A stretch of DNA of 64,000 nt from Gemmatimonadota bacterium (GTDB lineage: Bacteria; Gemmatimonadota; Gemmatimonadetes; Longimicrobiales; Gaopeijiaceae), in contig JAUIEJ010000003.1 in NCBI GenBank assembly GCA_030428885.1, forward strand, positions 372,001-436,000. The letters are read 5' to 3'. Under the pieces are notes generated by a model. It ran no database searches. It worked only from the letters and a program-made list of their open reading frames with translations, and was not told the origin of the DNA. Made by a program: the position numbers and the translations under genes. Every line of letters begins with the position of its first letter. Position 1 is the stretch's first letter. This document shows, one piece after another, positions 1-8,017 of the stretch.

Positions 1-26
1 AACAGGCCTCCCAGGATTTCCCACAT
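1..26 (-). CDS. 5' end of an unidentified gene, truncated by left edge
   Basis: On the minus strand an ATG at 26-24 opens a frame reading MWEILGGL before the window ends. It is preceded by a purine-rich ribosome-binding tract (repeated GGAGG at about 38-51), spaced slightly long at about 11 nt. Two overlapping inverted repeats lie 40-62 nt upstream (66-88). Eight residues are too few to name a family. The start is inferred from the Shine-Dalgarno tract and the absence of any other gene between 26 and 111. Confidence 0.45.
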
Positions 27-65
27 GCCGGCCGTTTCCTCCTCCTCCTCGACCCGAGTGCTCTC

Positions 66-88
66 ACCGTACCATACTGTACGGTATG
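66..88 (-). promoter_or_regulatory. Overlapping inverted repeats, candidate repressor operator
   Basis: ACCGTAC (66-72) and GTACGGT (79-85) form a perfect 7-bp inverted repeat with a 6-nt spacer. A second pair, CATAC (73-77) and GTATG (84-88), overlaps it with the same spacing. The region lies upstream of the gene leaving the left edge and is AT-richer than its surroundings. Overlapping dyads of this size are typical of TetR-type operators. The assignment to a repressor family is inference, and no regulator gene is visible next to it. Confidence 0.4.
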
Positions 89-110
89 TTTTGCCACAAG
101 GTTCCTGCAA

Positions 111-1289
111 TCAGTACCAGCGGGAGAGATAGACGTCCAGCGCCTCGGCCAGGGCCTGGGCGAAGGCCGCCCGGTTCTCCGCCGAATCCCGGATGCCCGG
201 GTAGGGGGCTTCGATCTGCACTCCGCTCACGGGACCTCCGTCCACCGAGCCGTGTCGCCGGGTGTTGTATCCCCCGCTGAAGAAGGGGTCGTCGCCCGGA
301 TCCGGTTGTCCATCGCTGGGCACGGCGGGGTAGCCTCGCGCTTCCAGCAGGCTGCCCAGGGCGTCGGGCCCCCGGAGCAGGTGGGAGAACGGGACGCCCG
401 CCGCGTCCACCAACGTCCGGACGCTGCTGTCCACGCTCCAGTTTCCCTGGTCCAGGGCGTCGTCGGTCCGGGCGAGGTCGGCGGCGGTGAGGAGGTAGCC
501 GAGTTCCAGCCGAGGGATGGGGTGCCCGTGGCCGTGGAGATCGATGTAGAATCCCGTGCCGTGATCGGCCACGACCCGAGCCGAGGCGTGCTCGATGAAC
601 GCCTGGAACTCCCGCCAGGCGTGCTCGGCCAGGGGGTCGTCCTGGGCGGCCTCCCCCAGTTCCCGGTTGGGGTCGAGCTTGCGCCGGTGCAGGTGGCTCA
701 CCACCACGTGGGGTCGGCCCCCCAGACGGGCCTCCAGGGCGTCGGCCAGGGCGAAGGCCAGGAACTCGGTGTTGCGATCCGACACCACGGTTCCCCATGT
801 GCGGTCGGGGACCTCGGAGGGCTCCTCCGTTCCGCCGTGGGGCGCCGACACGACGAGGGGGAGGGTGCCGGGCCGGTACTCCACGTATCGGTTGCGCCCC
901 CACCGGACGGACCCGGGAGCCGCCGGATCTCCCCGGCCCCGGAAGACCACCCGGGCCGTGTCCACCGCCGCCTCCACCGAATCGGCTCCCGAGCCCGGCG
1001 CCCAGAGGGCCATGGCCCGGCCGTCGGCGTCGGTTCGGGTGACGGCGGGGTGGACTTCGCCTCCGCCCAGGGCCGTCCAGCGCACGGCGGCGTCGGCCAC
1101 GGGTCTCCCGTCATCGGTGACCCGAACCACCAGGGAATCGGCGAAAGGCACCCCGGCGAGTCCGGCCCCGTCCTGGCCCGCCACCGCCGTCAGCCGCACC
1201 GGGCCGGCGGGGGCGGGCAGGAGGGCGTCGTCGCATCCCGCCGCCGCCACGGCCAGGCTCAGGAGGACACCGGCTCGGCGGGAGCTCAC
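111..1289 (-). CDS. Lipoprotein with Ig-like domain and N-formylglutamate-amidohydrolase-like domain
   Basis: 392 aa. The GTG start overlaps the stop of the upstream TlpA-like gene (GTGA at 1289-1286), indicating coupled translation. The N-terminus has a lipobox ending AAGC (Cys19), so the mature protein should be membrane-anchored outside the cytoplasm. Residues about 30-120 resemble a bacterial Ig-like domain. From about 143 the protein matches the N-formylglutamate amidohydrolase (FGase) family: APHGG with His151, RKLDPNRE near 203-210, and DLHGHGH at 250-256, which supply likely metal ligands. FGases of histidine degradation are cytoplasmic, and no hut gene is nearby, so the substrate is unknown. 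Another amidase or zinc-peptidase role is possible. Confidence 0.78.
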   Translation of the reverse strand: MSSRRAGVLLSLAVAAAGCDDALLPAPAGPVRLTAVAGQDGAGLAGVPFADSLVVRVTDDGRPVADAAVRWTALGGGEVHPAVTRTDADGRAMALWAPGSGADSVEAAVDTARVVFRGRGDPAAPGSVRWGRNRYVEYRPGTLPLVVSAPHGGTEEPSEVPDRTWGTVVSDRNTEFLAFALADALEARLGGRPHVVVSHLHRRKLDPNRELGEAAQDDPLAEHAWREFQAFIEHASARVVADHGTGFYIDLHGHGHPIPRLELGYLLTAADLARTDDALDQGNWSVDSSVRTLVDAAGVPFSHLLRGPDALGSLLEARGYPAVPSDGQPDPGDDPFFSGGYNTRRHGSVDGGPVSGVQIEAPYPGIRDSAENRAAFAQALAEALDVYLSRWY

Positions 1290-1831
1290 GGGGCCATGCC
1301 CTCGGCGTCGGCCTCGCCGCGCAGGCGCTCCACGGCGGCCCGCATGGCCGGCGGGGCGAAGAAACCCAGCACCTTGTGGCGCACCACGCCGTCGGCGCCG
1401 ATGACGAAGGTGGTGGGCGTGTGGGTGATGCCCCCCAGGGCGCGACGGGTGTCCCGATCCAGGAGTCCGTTGGCGTAGGTCACCCCCCGCTCCGCCAGGA
1501 ACGGCTCCACCACCCGTGCGCCCGGGACGTCGGTGGACAGCCCCAGGACCACCACGTCGCCGTCGCCTTCCGTCCGTTCGTGGAGGGCCTGCAGCGCCGG
1601 GATCTCCACCCGGCACGGCGGGCACCAGGTGGCCCAGACGTTCATGACCACCACCTTGCCCCGGAGGTCGGCGGAGGTGAGCCGCGTGCCGTCGAAGAGG
1701 GTGACGGCGTACTCGGGGGTGGAGCCCTCGGCGGGGCCGATGCCCGTCCACGCCGACAACTGGGGCCCCAGGCGATGAATCACGAAGAGCACCAGCACCA
1801 CGAACACGATGCGCTCCGCCCACCGGAACAC
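1286..1831 (-). CDS. Membrane-anchored TlpA/ResA-type thioredoxin-like protein
   Basis: 181 aa from the GTG at 1831. A single membrane segment (residues about 8-19) is followed by an extracytoplasmic thioredoxin fold with WATWCPPC (Cys70, Cys73) and the cis-Pro motif THTPTTF. Such proteins are thiol-disulfide reductants, often serving cytochrome c maturation. A diheme cytochrome c is encoded 3.4 kb away, but in another transcription unit. The start is uncertain: the frame stays open upstream, and a CTG at 1885 overlapping the stop of the CDGSH gene would add 18 residues. The end overlaps the next gene by 4 bp. Confidence 0.85.
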   Translation of the reverse strand: MFRWAERIVFVVLVLFVIHRLGPQLSAWTGIGPAEGSTPEYAVTLFDGTRLTSADLRGKVVVMNVWATWCPPCRVEIPALQALHERTEGDGDVVVLGLSTDVPGARVVEPFLAERGVTYANGLLDRDTRRALGGITHTPTTFVIGADGVVRHKVLGFFAPPAMRAAVERLRGEADAEGMAP

Positions 1832-1881
1832 ACCGGCGAAGCGGGACGGAGCCCGGGGGGCGTCGGTGTCGGGGTTCGGGC

Positions 1882-2118
1882 TCAGTCGGCCCCCTCGGAC
1901 CGGTCCGCGGCTTCCACGGCCGCTTCGGCCCCCAGGAAGCCGATCTTCGAGTGGGTGCCGTCGCAGAACGGCTTGTTGGTGGATCCCCCGCAACGGCACA
2001 GGTAGTAGGGGCGCCCCTCCCGGGTCTCCACGGCGTTGCCCTCGTGGTCGTAGAGGGGCACGTCGCCCTCCACCTTCAGGGAGCCGTTCTTCGATACGGT
2101 GATGCGGACGTCGGTCAT
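1882..2118 (-). CDS. CDGSH-type iron-sulfur protein
   Basis: 78 aa, starting at the ATG at 2118 behind a good GGAGAG ribosome-binding site. It carries the CDGSH (MitoNEET-type) cluster-binding signature with Cys41, Cys43, Cys52 and His56 (reading CDGTH), expected to hold a 2Fe-2S cluster with 3-Cys/1-His ligation. The N-terminal half is a short beta-rich segment, as in other stand-alone bacterial members. It is the first gene of a minus-strand run with the TlpA-like protein. The family is redox-linked, and the specific partner is unknown. Confidence 0.88.
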   Translation of the reverse strand: MTDVRITVSKNGSLKVEGDVPLYDHEGNAVETREGRPYYLCRCGGSTNKPFCDGTHSKIGFLGAEAAVEAADRSEGAD

Positions 2119-2264
2119 GGTCTCTCCGAACCGGGTGCGATGGGGTGGGTCGTGGGTCAAACCCGGCCTCGGGGGGGGGCGTTCCCTTCCCTGGTGGACG
2201 GGACCCCGCCGAGGGCCCACCTTCCGGCCATCCCGTCCACCGATTCACAACGGAGTCCCCCGGA

Positions 2265-2879
2265 ATGAACGCGGGCGTGCGTCTGGTCCAGTCATACCTC
2301 TACCTGAACGGCTACTTCACCGTCTCCGAACTCCCCGTCATCCGGGAGGGTCGAGGGGGCGAGTTCCGGGAGGTCACCGACCTGGACGTGCTGGCCGTCC
2401 GGTTTCCCCGGGCCGAGTACGTGGTGCCCCGGGGGCGGCCCGGCATCGCCGACGATCTGCGCATGAAATGCGACCCCGTGCTGGTGGAGGACCGCACGGT
2501 GGTGGACGTCATGATCTGCGAGGTGAAGGAGGGGAAGGCCCGGGTCAACGACTCGCTGCGGTCGCCCGAGGCCCTCCACACCGCGCTCCGCCGCGTGGGC
2601 TGCTGCCCCGAGGCCCTCATGGACGACACCGTGGGCGCCCTGCGCAGCCAGGGCGAGGCCCGGCTGTCGGCGGCGGACGCGGGCATCCCCACCCGCATTC
2701 GCCTGGTGGCGTTCGGAAGCGGGGCCACCGGCGAAAGAAACGGTTACGAGGTGATCTCGCTGAAGCACGTGGCCCGGTTCATCGAGGAGCATCTGGACCG
2801 GTACCACCACGTCCTCAACCCCGCCGACCTGGGCGACACCGCCCTGGGGATCCTCCACCTGCTCCGGAAGCTGCGGTAG
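2265..2879 (+). CDS. Hypothetical protein with PD-(D/E)XK nuclease-like motif
   Basis: 204 aa from the ATG at 2265, divergent from the CDGSH gene across a 146-bp gap in which I see no clear promoter. I do not recognise a named family. Residues 38-44 (TDLDVLA) and 85-90 (CEVKEG) have the spacing and form of a PD-(D/E)XK catalytic core: Asp41, then Glu86-x-Lys88. No signal peptide or membrane segment is visible, so it should be cytoplasmic. It precedes ispG in the same direction by 85 bp. The nuclease-fold idea is inference from motifs; many such domains act in DNA repair or restriction. Confidence 0.7.
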   Translation: MNAGVRLVQSYLYLNGYFTVSELPVIREGRGGEFREVTDLDVLAVRFPRAEYVVPRGRPGIADDLRMKCDPVLVEDRTVVDVMICEVKEGKARVNDSLRSPEALHTALRRVGCCPEALMDDTVGALRSQGEARLSAADAGIPTRIRLVAFGSGATGERNGYEVISLKHVARFIEEHLDRYHHVLNPADLGDTALGILHLLRKLR

Positions 2880-2964
2880 ATTGCTCGCGACGACGGATCC
2901 CCGGTGAGCCGACGGGGTTGGAGCATCCCCTGACGGGCACGATCACGGCCATGGAGCACCATCG

Positions 2965-4197
2965 GTGAGCATCTGGGAGCGAAGGACCACCGTGGAGACG
3001 CGGGTGGGAGAGGTGGGCGTGGGCGGGACCAATCCCGTCCGGGTCCAGTCCATGACCAACACCGATACGGCCGACGCCCCGGGCACCGCGCAGCAGATCG
3101 TGGATCTGGCCCTGGCCGGGAGCGAGCTGGTCCGCATCACCGTCAACAACGACCCCTCGGCCCGGGCGGTGCCCGAGATCGTGGAGCGGGTGCGGGACGC
3201 CGGGCTCGACGTGCCCATCATCGGGGACTTCCACTACAACGGGCACCTGATTCTCACCAAGTACCCCGACACCGCCGCCGCCCTGGCCAAATACCGCATC
3301 AATCCGGGCAACGTGGGCACGAGTCGCCGCGACGAGAACTTCACCAAGATCGTCGAGGTGGCCATGGACCACGGCAAGCCCGTGCGCATCGGCGTGAACT
3401 GGGGCTCCCTGGACCAGCGGCTCCTCACCGAGATGATGGACGCCAACGCCCGGCTCGCCGCCCCCAAGGGCGCCAAGGCCGTGCTTCTGGACGCCATCGT
3501 GGAGAGCGCCATGCGCTCGGCGGCCCTGGCCGAAGAGGTGGGACTCCCCCACGACGCCATCATCCTGTCGGCGAAGGTGTCCGTGGTGCCCGACCTGATC
3601 CGGGTGTATGAACTGCTGGCCCCCCTCTCCGACTATCCGCTTCATCTGGGTCTCACCGAAGCGGGCATGGGGGCCAAGGGCATCGTGGCCACCACGGCGG
3701 GGCTGGCGCCTCTGCTCATGCAGGGCATCGGGGACACCATCCGGGTGTCCCTCACTCCCCGGCCCGGGGGCGACCGGGCCGAAGAGGTGCGGGTGGCCCA
3801 GCAGATCCTCCAGTCGCTGGCTATCCGGAGCTTCGAGCCCCAGGTGACCTCGTGTCCGGGGTGCGGGCGCACGACCTCGACGTTTTTCCAGGAAATGGCC
3901 GAGGACATCACCGGCTACATCCGGGACCGCATGCCCGAGTGGCGCAGCCTCTACCCGGGCGTGGAGGAGATGGACGTGGCGGTGATGGGCTGCGTGGTCA
4001 ACGGTCCCGGGGAGTCGAAGCACGCCAACCTGGGCATCTCCCTTCCGGGCACCTTCGAGGAACCCAAGGCCCCGGTCTACGTCGACGGCGAACACTACAC
4101 GACGCTGAAGGGCGAGGGCCTGGTGGACGAGTTCAAGGGCATCCTGGACGAGTACGTCCGGACCCGGTACGGACAGCCGGAAGCGGCGGAGGCGTGA
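2965..4197 (+). CDS. ispG: 4-hydroxy-3-methylbut-2-enyl diphosphate synthase (IspG/GcpE)
   Basis: 410 aa from the GTG at 2965, with GGAG 8-9 nt upstream. It catalyses the reductive conversion of MEcPP to HMBPP in the MEP isoprenoid pathway, using a 4Fe-4S cluster. The N-terminal TIM-barrel part contains [10 protein letters not shown] and NPGNVG. The C-terminal cluster domain has the three expected cysteines: Cys297 and Cys300 in SCPGCG, and Cys343 in [10 protein letters not shown]. Length suits the bacterial two-domain form without the large plant-type insert. The lipoprotein gene that follows overlaps by 4 bp. No other MEP-pathway gene is in the window. Confidence 0.97.
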   Translation: MSIWERRTTVETRVGEVGVGGTNPVRVQSMTNTDTADAPGTAQQIVDLALAGSELVRITVNNDPSARAVPEIVERVRDAGLDVPIIGDFHYNGHLILTKYPDTAAALAKYRINPGNVGTSRRDENFTKIVEVAMDHGKPVRIGVNWGSLDQRLLTEMMDANARLAAPKGAKAVLLDAIVESAMRSAALAEEVGLPHDAIILSAKVSVVPDLIRVYELLAPLSDYPLHLGLTEAGMGAKGIVATTAGLAPLLMQGIGDTIRVSLTPRPGGDRAEEVRVAQQILQSLAIRSFEPQVTSCPGCGRTTSTFFQEMAEDITGYIRDRMPEWRSLYPGVEEMDVAVMGCVVNGPGESKHANLGISLPGTFEEPKAPVYVDGEHYTTLKGEGLVDEFKGILDEYVRTRYGQPEAAEA

Positions 4198-5213
4198 ACG
4201 TCCGGACCTTCCCGACGGCGTCTCGGCGAGCCGTTCGAGGGGTGGCCCGGATCCTGGCCGTGGGGGTGGCGGCGGCGTGTGGGGGCGACTCGGTGGGACC
4301 CGTGGAGGAGACGCCCCAACCGGCCCTGGCCTTCACGGCCCACGTCACCGATCCCGACCGGATCGTCCTGGTGGTGCCTCCGGGGTCGGTGAGCGGCGAC
4401 GAGACCAAGGGACACGCGTTCCTCCGCCTCGACGGATCGTCGGCCCCGATCTACGCCCCCATGGCCATGACCCTCACCTCCGGGACGTGGGTGGGGTTTT
4501 CCGACGACTACGCCCTCGAGTTCTCCGTGGGGGACCGCTACCGGGTGCGCTTCTCCCACATCGACGAGCCCCGGGCCGACCTGGTGGCCGACATCTCCCG
4601 GAGCGATGCGTCCTCGCGGTTCGTGGAGGTGGATCCGGTGGAGGTGGAGGCCGGCGCCCTCCTCGGGCACACCCGGGGCACCGCCGAGGTGTTCTCGTTC
4701 GATCTCGGCGTCTACGACCTGCAGTCCGAGACCACCGACGGGCCCAACGCCCCCCGCTACCGGGCCGAGGGACCCCGGACCAAGCTGGGCAGCCTGTGCC
4801 CCTTCGACGCCTTCGGGGCGTCGCTGCAGGCCGTCTACGCCTCCCGCTTCGGATCCATCGGGGGACGGTCCGTGCCGGGCGGGCCGTGCCGCACCTTCCA
4901 CGACGCCGCCGGGGGTGGGGTGGCGGGGGAGTGGTTTCTGGCGTCCGGGTCGCCCGACGGCGTGTGGCCCGGGCGGTTCGCCGTGGGCCTGGAACTGGGG
5001 GGCGGCGTGGTCCGGGTGGCCGGCATCGCCGGCACCACGCTCATGGCGTCGGGCGCGGCCGATCCCGGCGGGGTCACGGGGAGCGTGTGCTACGCCGACG
5101 CCACCCGGTTCGTCTTCATCGCCCTCGATGGGGCCGGGGCCGACGTGGCCACGGGCAGCGGGCCCTGTCCCGAGACGGCCCCCGCCGAAGGGACCCGGCG
5201 CTACGTGCGCTGA
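4194..5213 (+). CDS. Hypothetical lipoprotein
   Basis: 339 aa. The GTG at 4194 overlaps the ispG stop (GTGA), so translation is probably coupled. A basic N-terminus and hydrophobic stretch lead to a lipobox with Cys29 (AAACGGD), predicting an outer-surface or periplasmic lipoprotein. The rest is beta-rich and Gly-rich, with two Cys-containing segments (LCPFDAFG and GGPCRTFHD) and a late pair (VCYAD, GPCPE) that could form disulfides. The early region ([17 protein letters not shown]) resembles a cell-surface beta-sandwich. I recognise no named domain, and the link to ispG looks positional rather than functional. Confidence 0.75.
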   Translation: MNVRTFPTASRRAVRGVARILAVGVAAACGGDSVGPVEETPQPALAFTAHVTDPDRIVLVVPPGSVSGDETKGHAFLRLDGSSAPIYAPMAMTLTSGTWVGFSDDYALEFSVGDRYRVRFSHIDEPRADLVADISRSDASSRFVEVDPVEVEAGALLGHTRGTAEVFSFDLGVYDLQSETTDGPNAPRYRAEGPRTKLGSLCPFDAFGASLQAVYASRFGSIGGRSVPGGPCRTFHDAAGGGVAGEWFLASGSPDGVWPGRFAVGLELGGGVVRVAGIAGTTLMASGAADPGGVTGSVCYADATRFVFIALDGAGADVATGSGPCPETAPAEGTRRYVR

Positions 5214-5228
5214 GCCCTCTCCGTCGCC

Positions 5229-6536
5229 TCAACCGCCGTCCACCCGGCCGAAGCGCTCCTCGCGGATCTCCTGATACCAGGCGGCGACCACCGCGCCGGT
5301 GGCGTCGCGTTCGAAGCGGATGGGCGAGGGCAGGCCCCGGCCGCGGAAGAGCTCCTCGTCCACCCGGGCCAGGGCGATGGGAGGGCCGCCCTCCGAGGCG
5401 GCCAGTCCGCCGTCGTCGCGCCGCGTGACCTCCAGGTCCAGGTCCCACCCCGGGTGGTGATAGGTGCCCACGTAGTCGCCGGCCCGGGCCGTATCGAAGG
5501 GGAGTCCCACCAGGGGCTCGGGTTCGGGGTTGGCGTCGCCCAGTCCGTGCATCTGGCCGCAGACGGGGCAGGGGGTGGGGGCCATGCCGTTGCCCACCAC
5601 GTGGGCCACGGGCGCCAGGCGATGCAGCGCCGCGAAGATGGCGTCGAGCTCGTCGTCGGTGAGGGTGGCGAAGGCTTGCCACCGCATGATGGGGTGAAGG
5701 GTGCCGCCTCGACCCGTGCGCATGACCCAGCGGAAGTCCTCGGCGCTCAGCGATCCGATGCCCGAGGGGTCCGGGGTGATGTTCCTGGAGACCACCGGGA
5801 GGGAGTCCTCGTCCCAGACGTGGTTGCCCCCGGCGAACACCCCCGGCAGCATCGGCGCCTCCCACCCGGTGTGGCACCCGACGCAGTCGGCCACGTCCAC
5901 GAGGTAGCTTCCCAGTTCAACGGGGGTGGAGAGGTCGCGCTCCGGGACCGGCTCCTCCAGGGGGTAGGGGAACTCGGCCAGCTCCGCCTCCCGTTCCGCC
6001 GTGCGCCGTCGGGCGGGGAGGGGGTTGGACACCGGGGGGAGGGAGCGGAGATAGACCACGACCGAGGCCAGGTCCTCGTCGGAGAGGTTGCGGAAGCTCT
6101 CCCAGTACATGGGGAGGGCCAGGGCCCGGCCGTCGTGGCCCACGCCCTCCCGGATGGCCCGGGCCAGGGCGTCGTCGGGCCACGTCCCGGCTCCGGTGGC
6201 CGAGTCCGGCGTGAGGTTGGGGGCCACGACCCGGTCGCCCCCGGCGTCGTCCCACATCACGGTGCCGCTGAACTCCCGGCCGGCCACCGGGGGGTACCCC
6301 ACCGCCGAGGAGTCGGCGGGCGAGTGGCAGATGACGCACTGGAGGATCCCGTTGGCCAGATGCCGGCCCCGCTCCACCCGCGCCGGGGTGACCTCGAAGG
6401 TGCGATCGGTGAGGGGGCGCTGGCGCACCGCCTGGGCCGGCGGGACGGCGTCCCCTTCGTCCACGGCCGGCGCGTCTCCGCAGGCGGCGAGGACCAGGGC
6501 GGCGACGGCCAGGATTCCCGGACCCCGGCGACTCAT
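5229..6536 (-). CDS. Diheme cytochrome c lipoprotein with C-terminal lipocalin-like extension
   Basis: 435 aa. A lipobox (LAAC, Cys19) anchors an extracytoplasmic protein with two heme c sites, CVICH (67-71) and CVGCH (218-222). Each lies in a cytochrome c fold with NLTPDSATG or NITPDPSGIG, a context seen in alcohol/aldehyde dehydrogenase cytochrome subunits. A third Cys pair (CPVCGQMH) near residue 330 lacks the adjacent His of a heme site. The last 85 residues (from about YVGTYHHPGW) look like a separate beta-barrel domain. The ATG overlaps the stop of the ATP-grasp/SET gene (ATGA), making this the last gene of a coupled cassette. No dehydrogenase catalytic subunit is next to it. Confidence 0.88.
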   Translation of the reverse strand: MSRRGPGILAVAALVLAACGDAPAVDEGDAVPPAQAVRQRPLTDRTFEVTPARVERGRHLANGILQCVICHSPADSSAVGYPPVAGREFSGTVMWDDAGGDRVVAPNLTPDSATGAGTWPDDALARAIREGVGHDGRALALPMYWESFRNLSDEDLASVVVYLRSLPPVSNPLPARRRTAEREAELAEFPYPLEEPVPERDLSTPVELGSYLVDVADCVGCHTGWEAPMLPGVFAGGNHVWDEDSLPVVSRNITPDPSGIGSLSAEDFRWVMRTGRGGTLHPIMRWQAFATLTDDELDAIFAALHRLAPVAHVVGNGMAPTPCPVCGQMHGLGDANPEPEPLVGLPFDTARAGDYVGTYHHPGWDLDLEVTRRDDGGLAASEGGPPIALARVDEELFRGRGLPSPIRFERDATGAVVAAWYQEIREERFGRVDGG

Positions 6537-8017
6537 GCGCCCTCCGCCTGCCGGCGCGCCCGGATGTAGTCCGACACCTGGGCCCCGTAGCGGGTCACCA
6601 CGTCGCTGCGCCAGTCGCTGCCCCGGACCGTGCCGCGGCAGCCCCGAGTCCCACAGGTGCAGTGGAAATCGGGGAGGATCTCGTCATAGAGGGTCGCATA
6701 GTCCACGGTGATCTCGTCGCCCGGGTCCAGGTCCCGGCGGGCCCGCACCTCCAGCCCCGAAATCCAGGCGCTGGGGTCGCAGGCGTGATTCAGGGGTCGC
6801 CATCCCATGGGATCCCGGGGCCAGGCCACCCAGATGTCCCGGGTGAGGGGCCAGGCGCCCCGGAGCAGGCGCCGACGGGCCCGGGGGTCGGCCACGGCCT
6901 CGATGCGCTCTCGGCGCACGAGTTCGTGGGACGTGCCCTCGAGCCCCAGGATCGTCTCGCCCTCGGCCACCGATCGGGCGGCCACCAGGCCGTAGCCGCG
7001 ACCGTCGTGGCGGCGCACCTCCCACGCGGGCCGCCGGCGGGCGTGCCGGGCCAGGGCCGACTCCACCACCGAGCGCACGAACCCCTCGTGGCCCGCCGGG
7101 TCCCACTGGAGAATGAGGTCGGCGCTGGACGGGTCCGTGGGCGGGTAGAAGAGACCGCAGTTGGGATTGAGCTCCAGCATGAACGCCCGTCCGTCCGGGT
7201 CCACCCGGACGTCGCAGCGGGCGTAGCCCGATCCGTCCATGCCGGCGAAGAAACGCGCCGCGTCGTCCCGCAGCACGGCGTCGAGTCGCGCATCGGTGAC
7301 GGGGCCCGCGTCCAGGCCGTGGTAGTGGACCCACTTCAGGTCTTCGTGTTTGAACGTCTCACCCTCGGGAAAGCGGTACCGGAGCGGCTGGTAGGCGATG
7401 GGAGCGCCCTCGGGGTCCGGGTTCTCCGAGACCAGGACGGTGAACTCGTCGCCGTCCACGAATTCCTCCACCAGCGCGCCGTGGTACAGGCGCAGCATGC
7501 GCTCGACCTGGGTGCGGAGCTCGTCGGCCGTGGTGACCCGGGAGGCGGGAATCAGCCCGGCGCTGGCGTAGCTGGAGGGGTGCTTCACGATGAGGGGGAA
7601 GCGCAGGGTGTCGGCGGCCCGGTCCACGTCCCGGTCGCCGACGATCTCCACCGCCTCGGGGGCCGGGATGCCCAGGGCGTCGCACACCCGTTTCATGGCC
7701 TCCCGGGAGGGCTCGAAGAAGCCCGAATGGGCGCCGGTGAAGGGCACTCCCAGCCGCTCCAGGGTCTGGACCACCTCGATGCCCGGTCGGGCCTCGTCCC
7801 ACGCCCCGTCGCAGAGGTTGAAGTAGACGTCGAACCCCTGGCGAGCCACCTCCAGCAACGTCGGGACCCCGTCTTCCTTCTCCAGGGGCTGGACCAGCCA
7901 CGACGCCTCGGGAAGGTAGGGGCGGGGATCGCAGGGCCAGTCGTCGGCGGGGAGCGGCAGGCCCGAGTCCAGGTCCTGGTCGGTGAGGAGGCAGATGTGG
8001 AGTCCCTCGAACTCCAT
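6533..8017 (-). CDS. ATP-grasp (D-Ala-D-Ala ligase-like) / SET domain fusion protein
   Basis: 494 aa. Residues 1-325 resemble D-Ala-D-Ala ligases: LIVKHPSS with Lys145, VEEFVDGDEFTV with Glu184/Glu185, and ARCDVRVD...MLELNPN with Asp269, Glu282 and Asn284 for Mg-ATP. Residues about 331-442 form a SET methyltransferase domain with GRGYGL (SAM site), LNHACDPS (Asn410-His411), DEITVDY (Tyr440) and a post-SET Cys cluster (Cys453, Cys455, Cys460). The two activities are amide or peptide bond formation and protein-lysine methylation. The start overlaps the stop of the S9 peptidase gene by one base (TGATG), and the end overlaps the cytochrome gene by 4 bp. No signal peptide is seen, so it should be cytoplasmic. 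Substrate and whether the SET part is active are unknown. Confidence 0.85.
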   Translation of the reverse strand: MEFEGLHICLLTDQDLDSGLPLPADDWPCDPRPYLPEASWLVQPLEKEDGVPTLLEVARQGFDVYFNLCDGAWDEARPGIEVVQTLERLGVPFTGAHSGFFEPSREAMKRVCDALGIPAPEAVEIVGDRDVDRAADTLRFPLIVKHPSSYASAGLIPASRVTTADELRTQVERMLRLYHGALVEEFVDGDEFTVLVSENPDPEGAPIAYQPLRYRFPEGETFKHEDLKWVHYHGLDAGPVTDARLDAVLRDDAARFFAGMDGSGYARCDVRVDPDGRAFMLELNPNCGLFYPPTDPSSADLILQWDPAGHEGFVRSVVESALARHARRRPAWEVRRHDGRGYGLVAARSVAEGETILGLEGTSHELVRRERIEAVADPRARRRLLRGAWPLTRDIWVAWPRDPMGWRPLNHACDPSAWISGLEVRARRDLDPGDEITVDYATLYDEILPDFHCTCGTRGCRGTVRGSDWRSDVVTRYGAQVSDYIRARRQAEGA

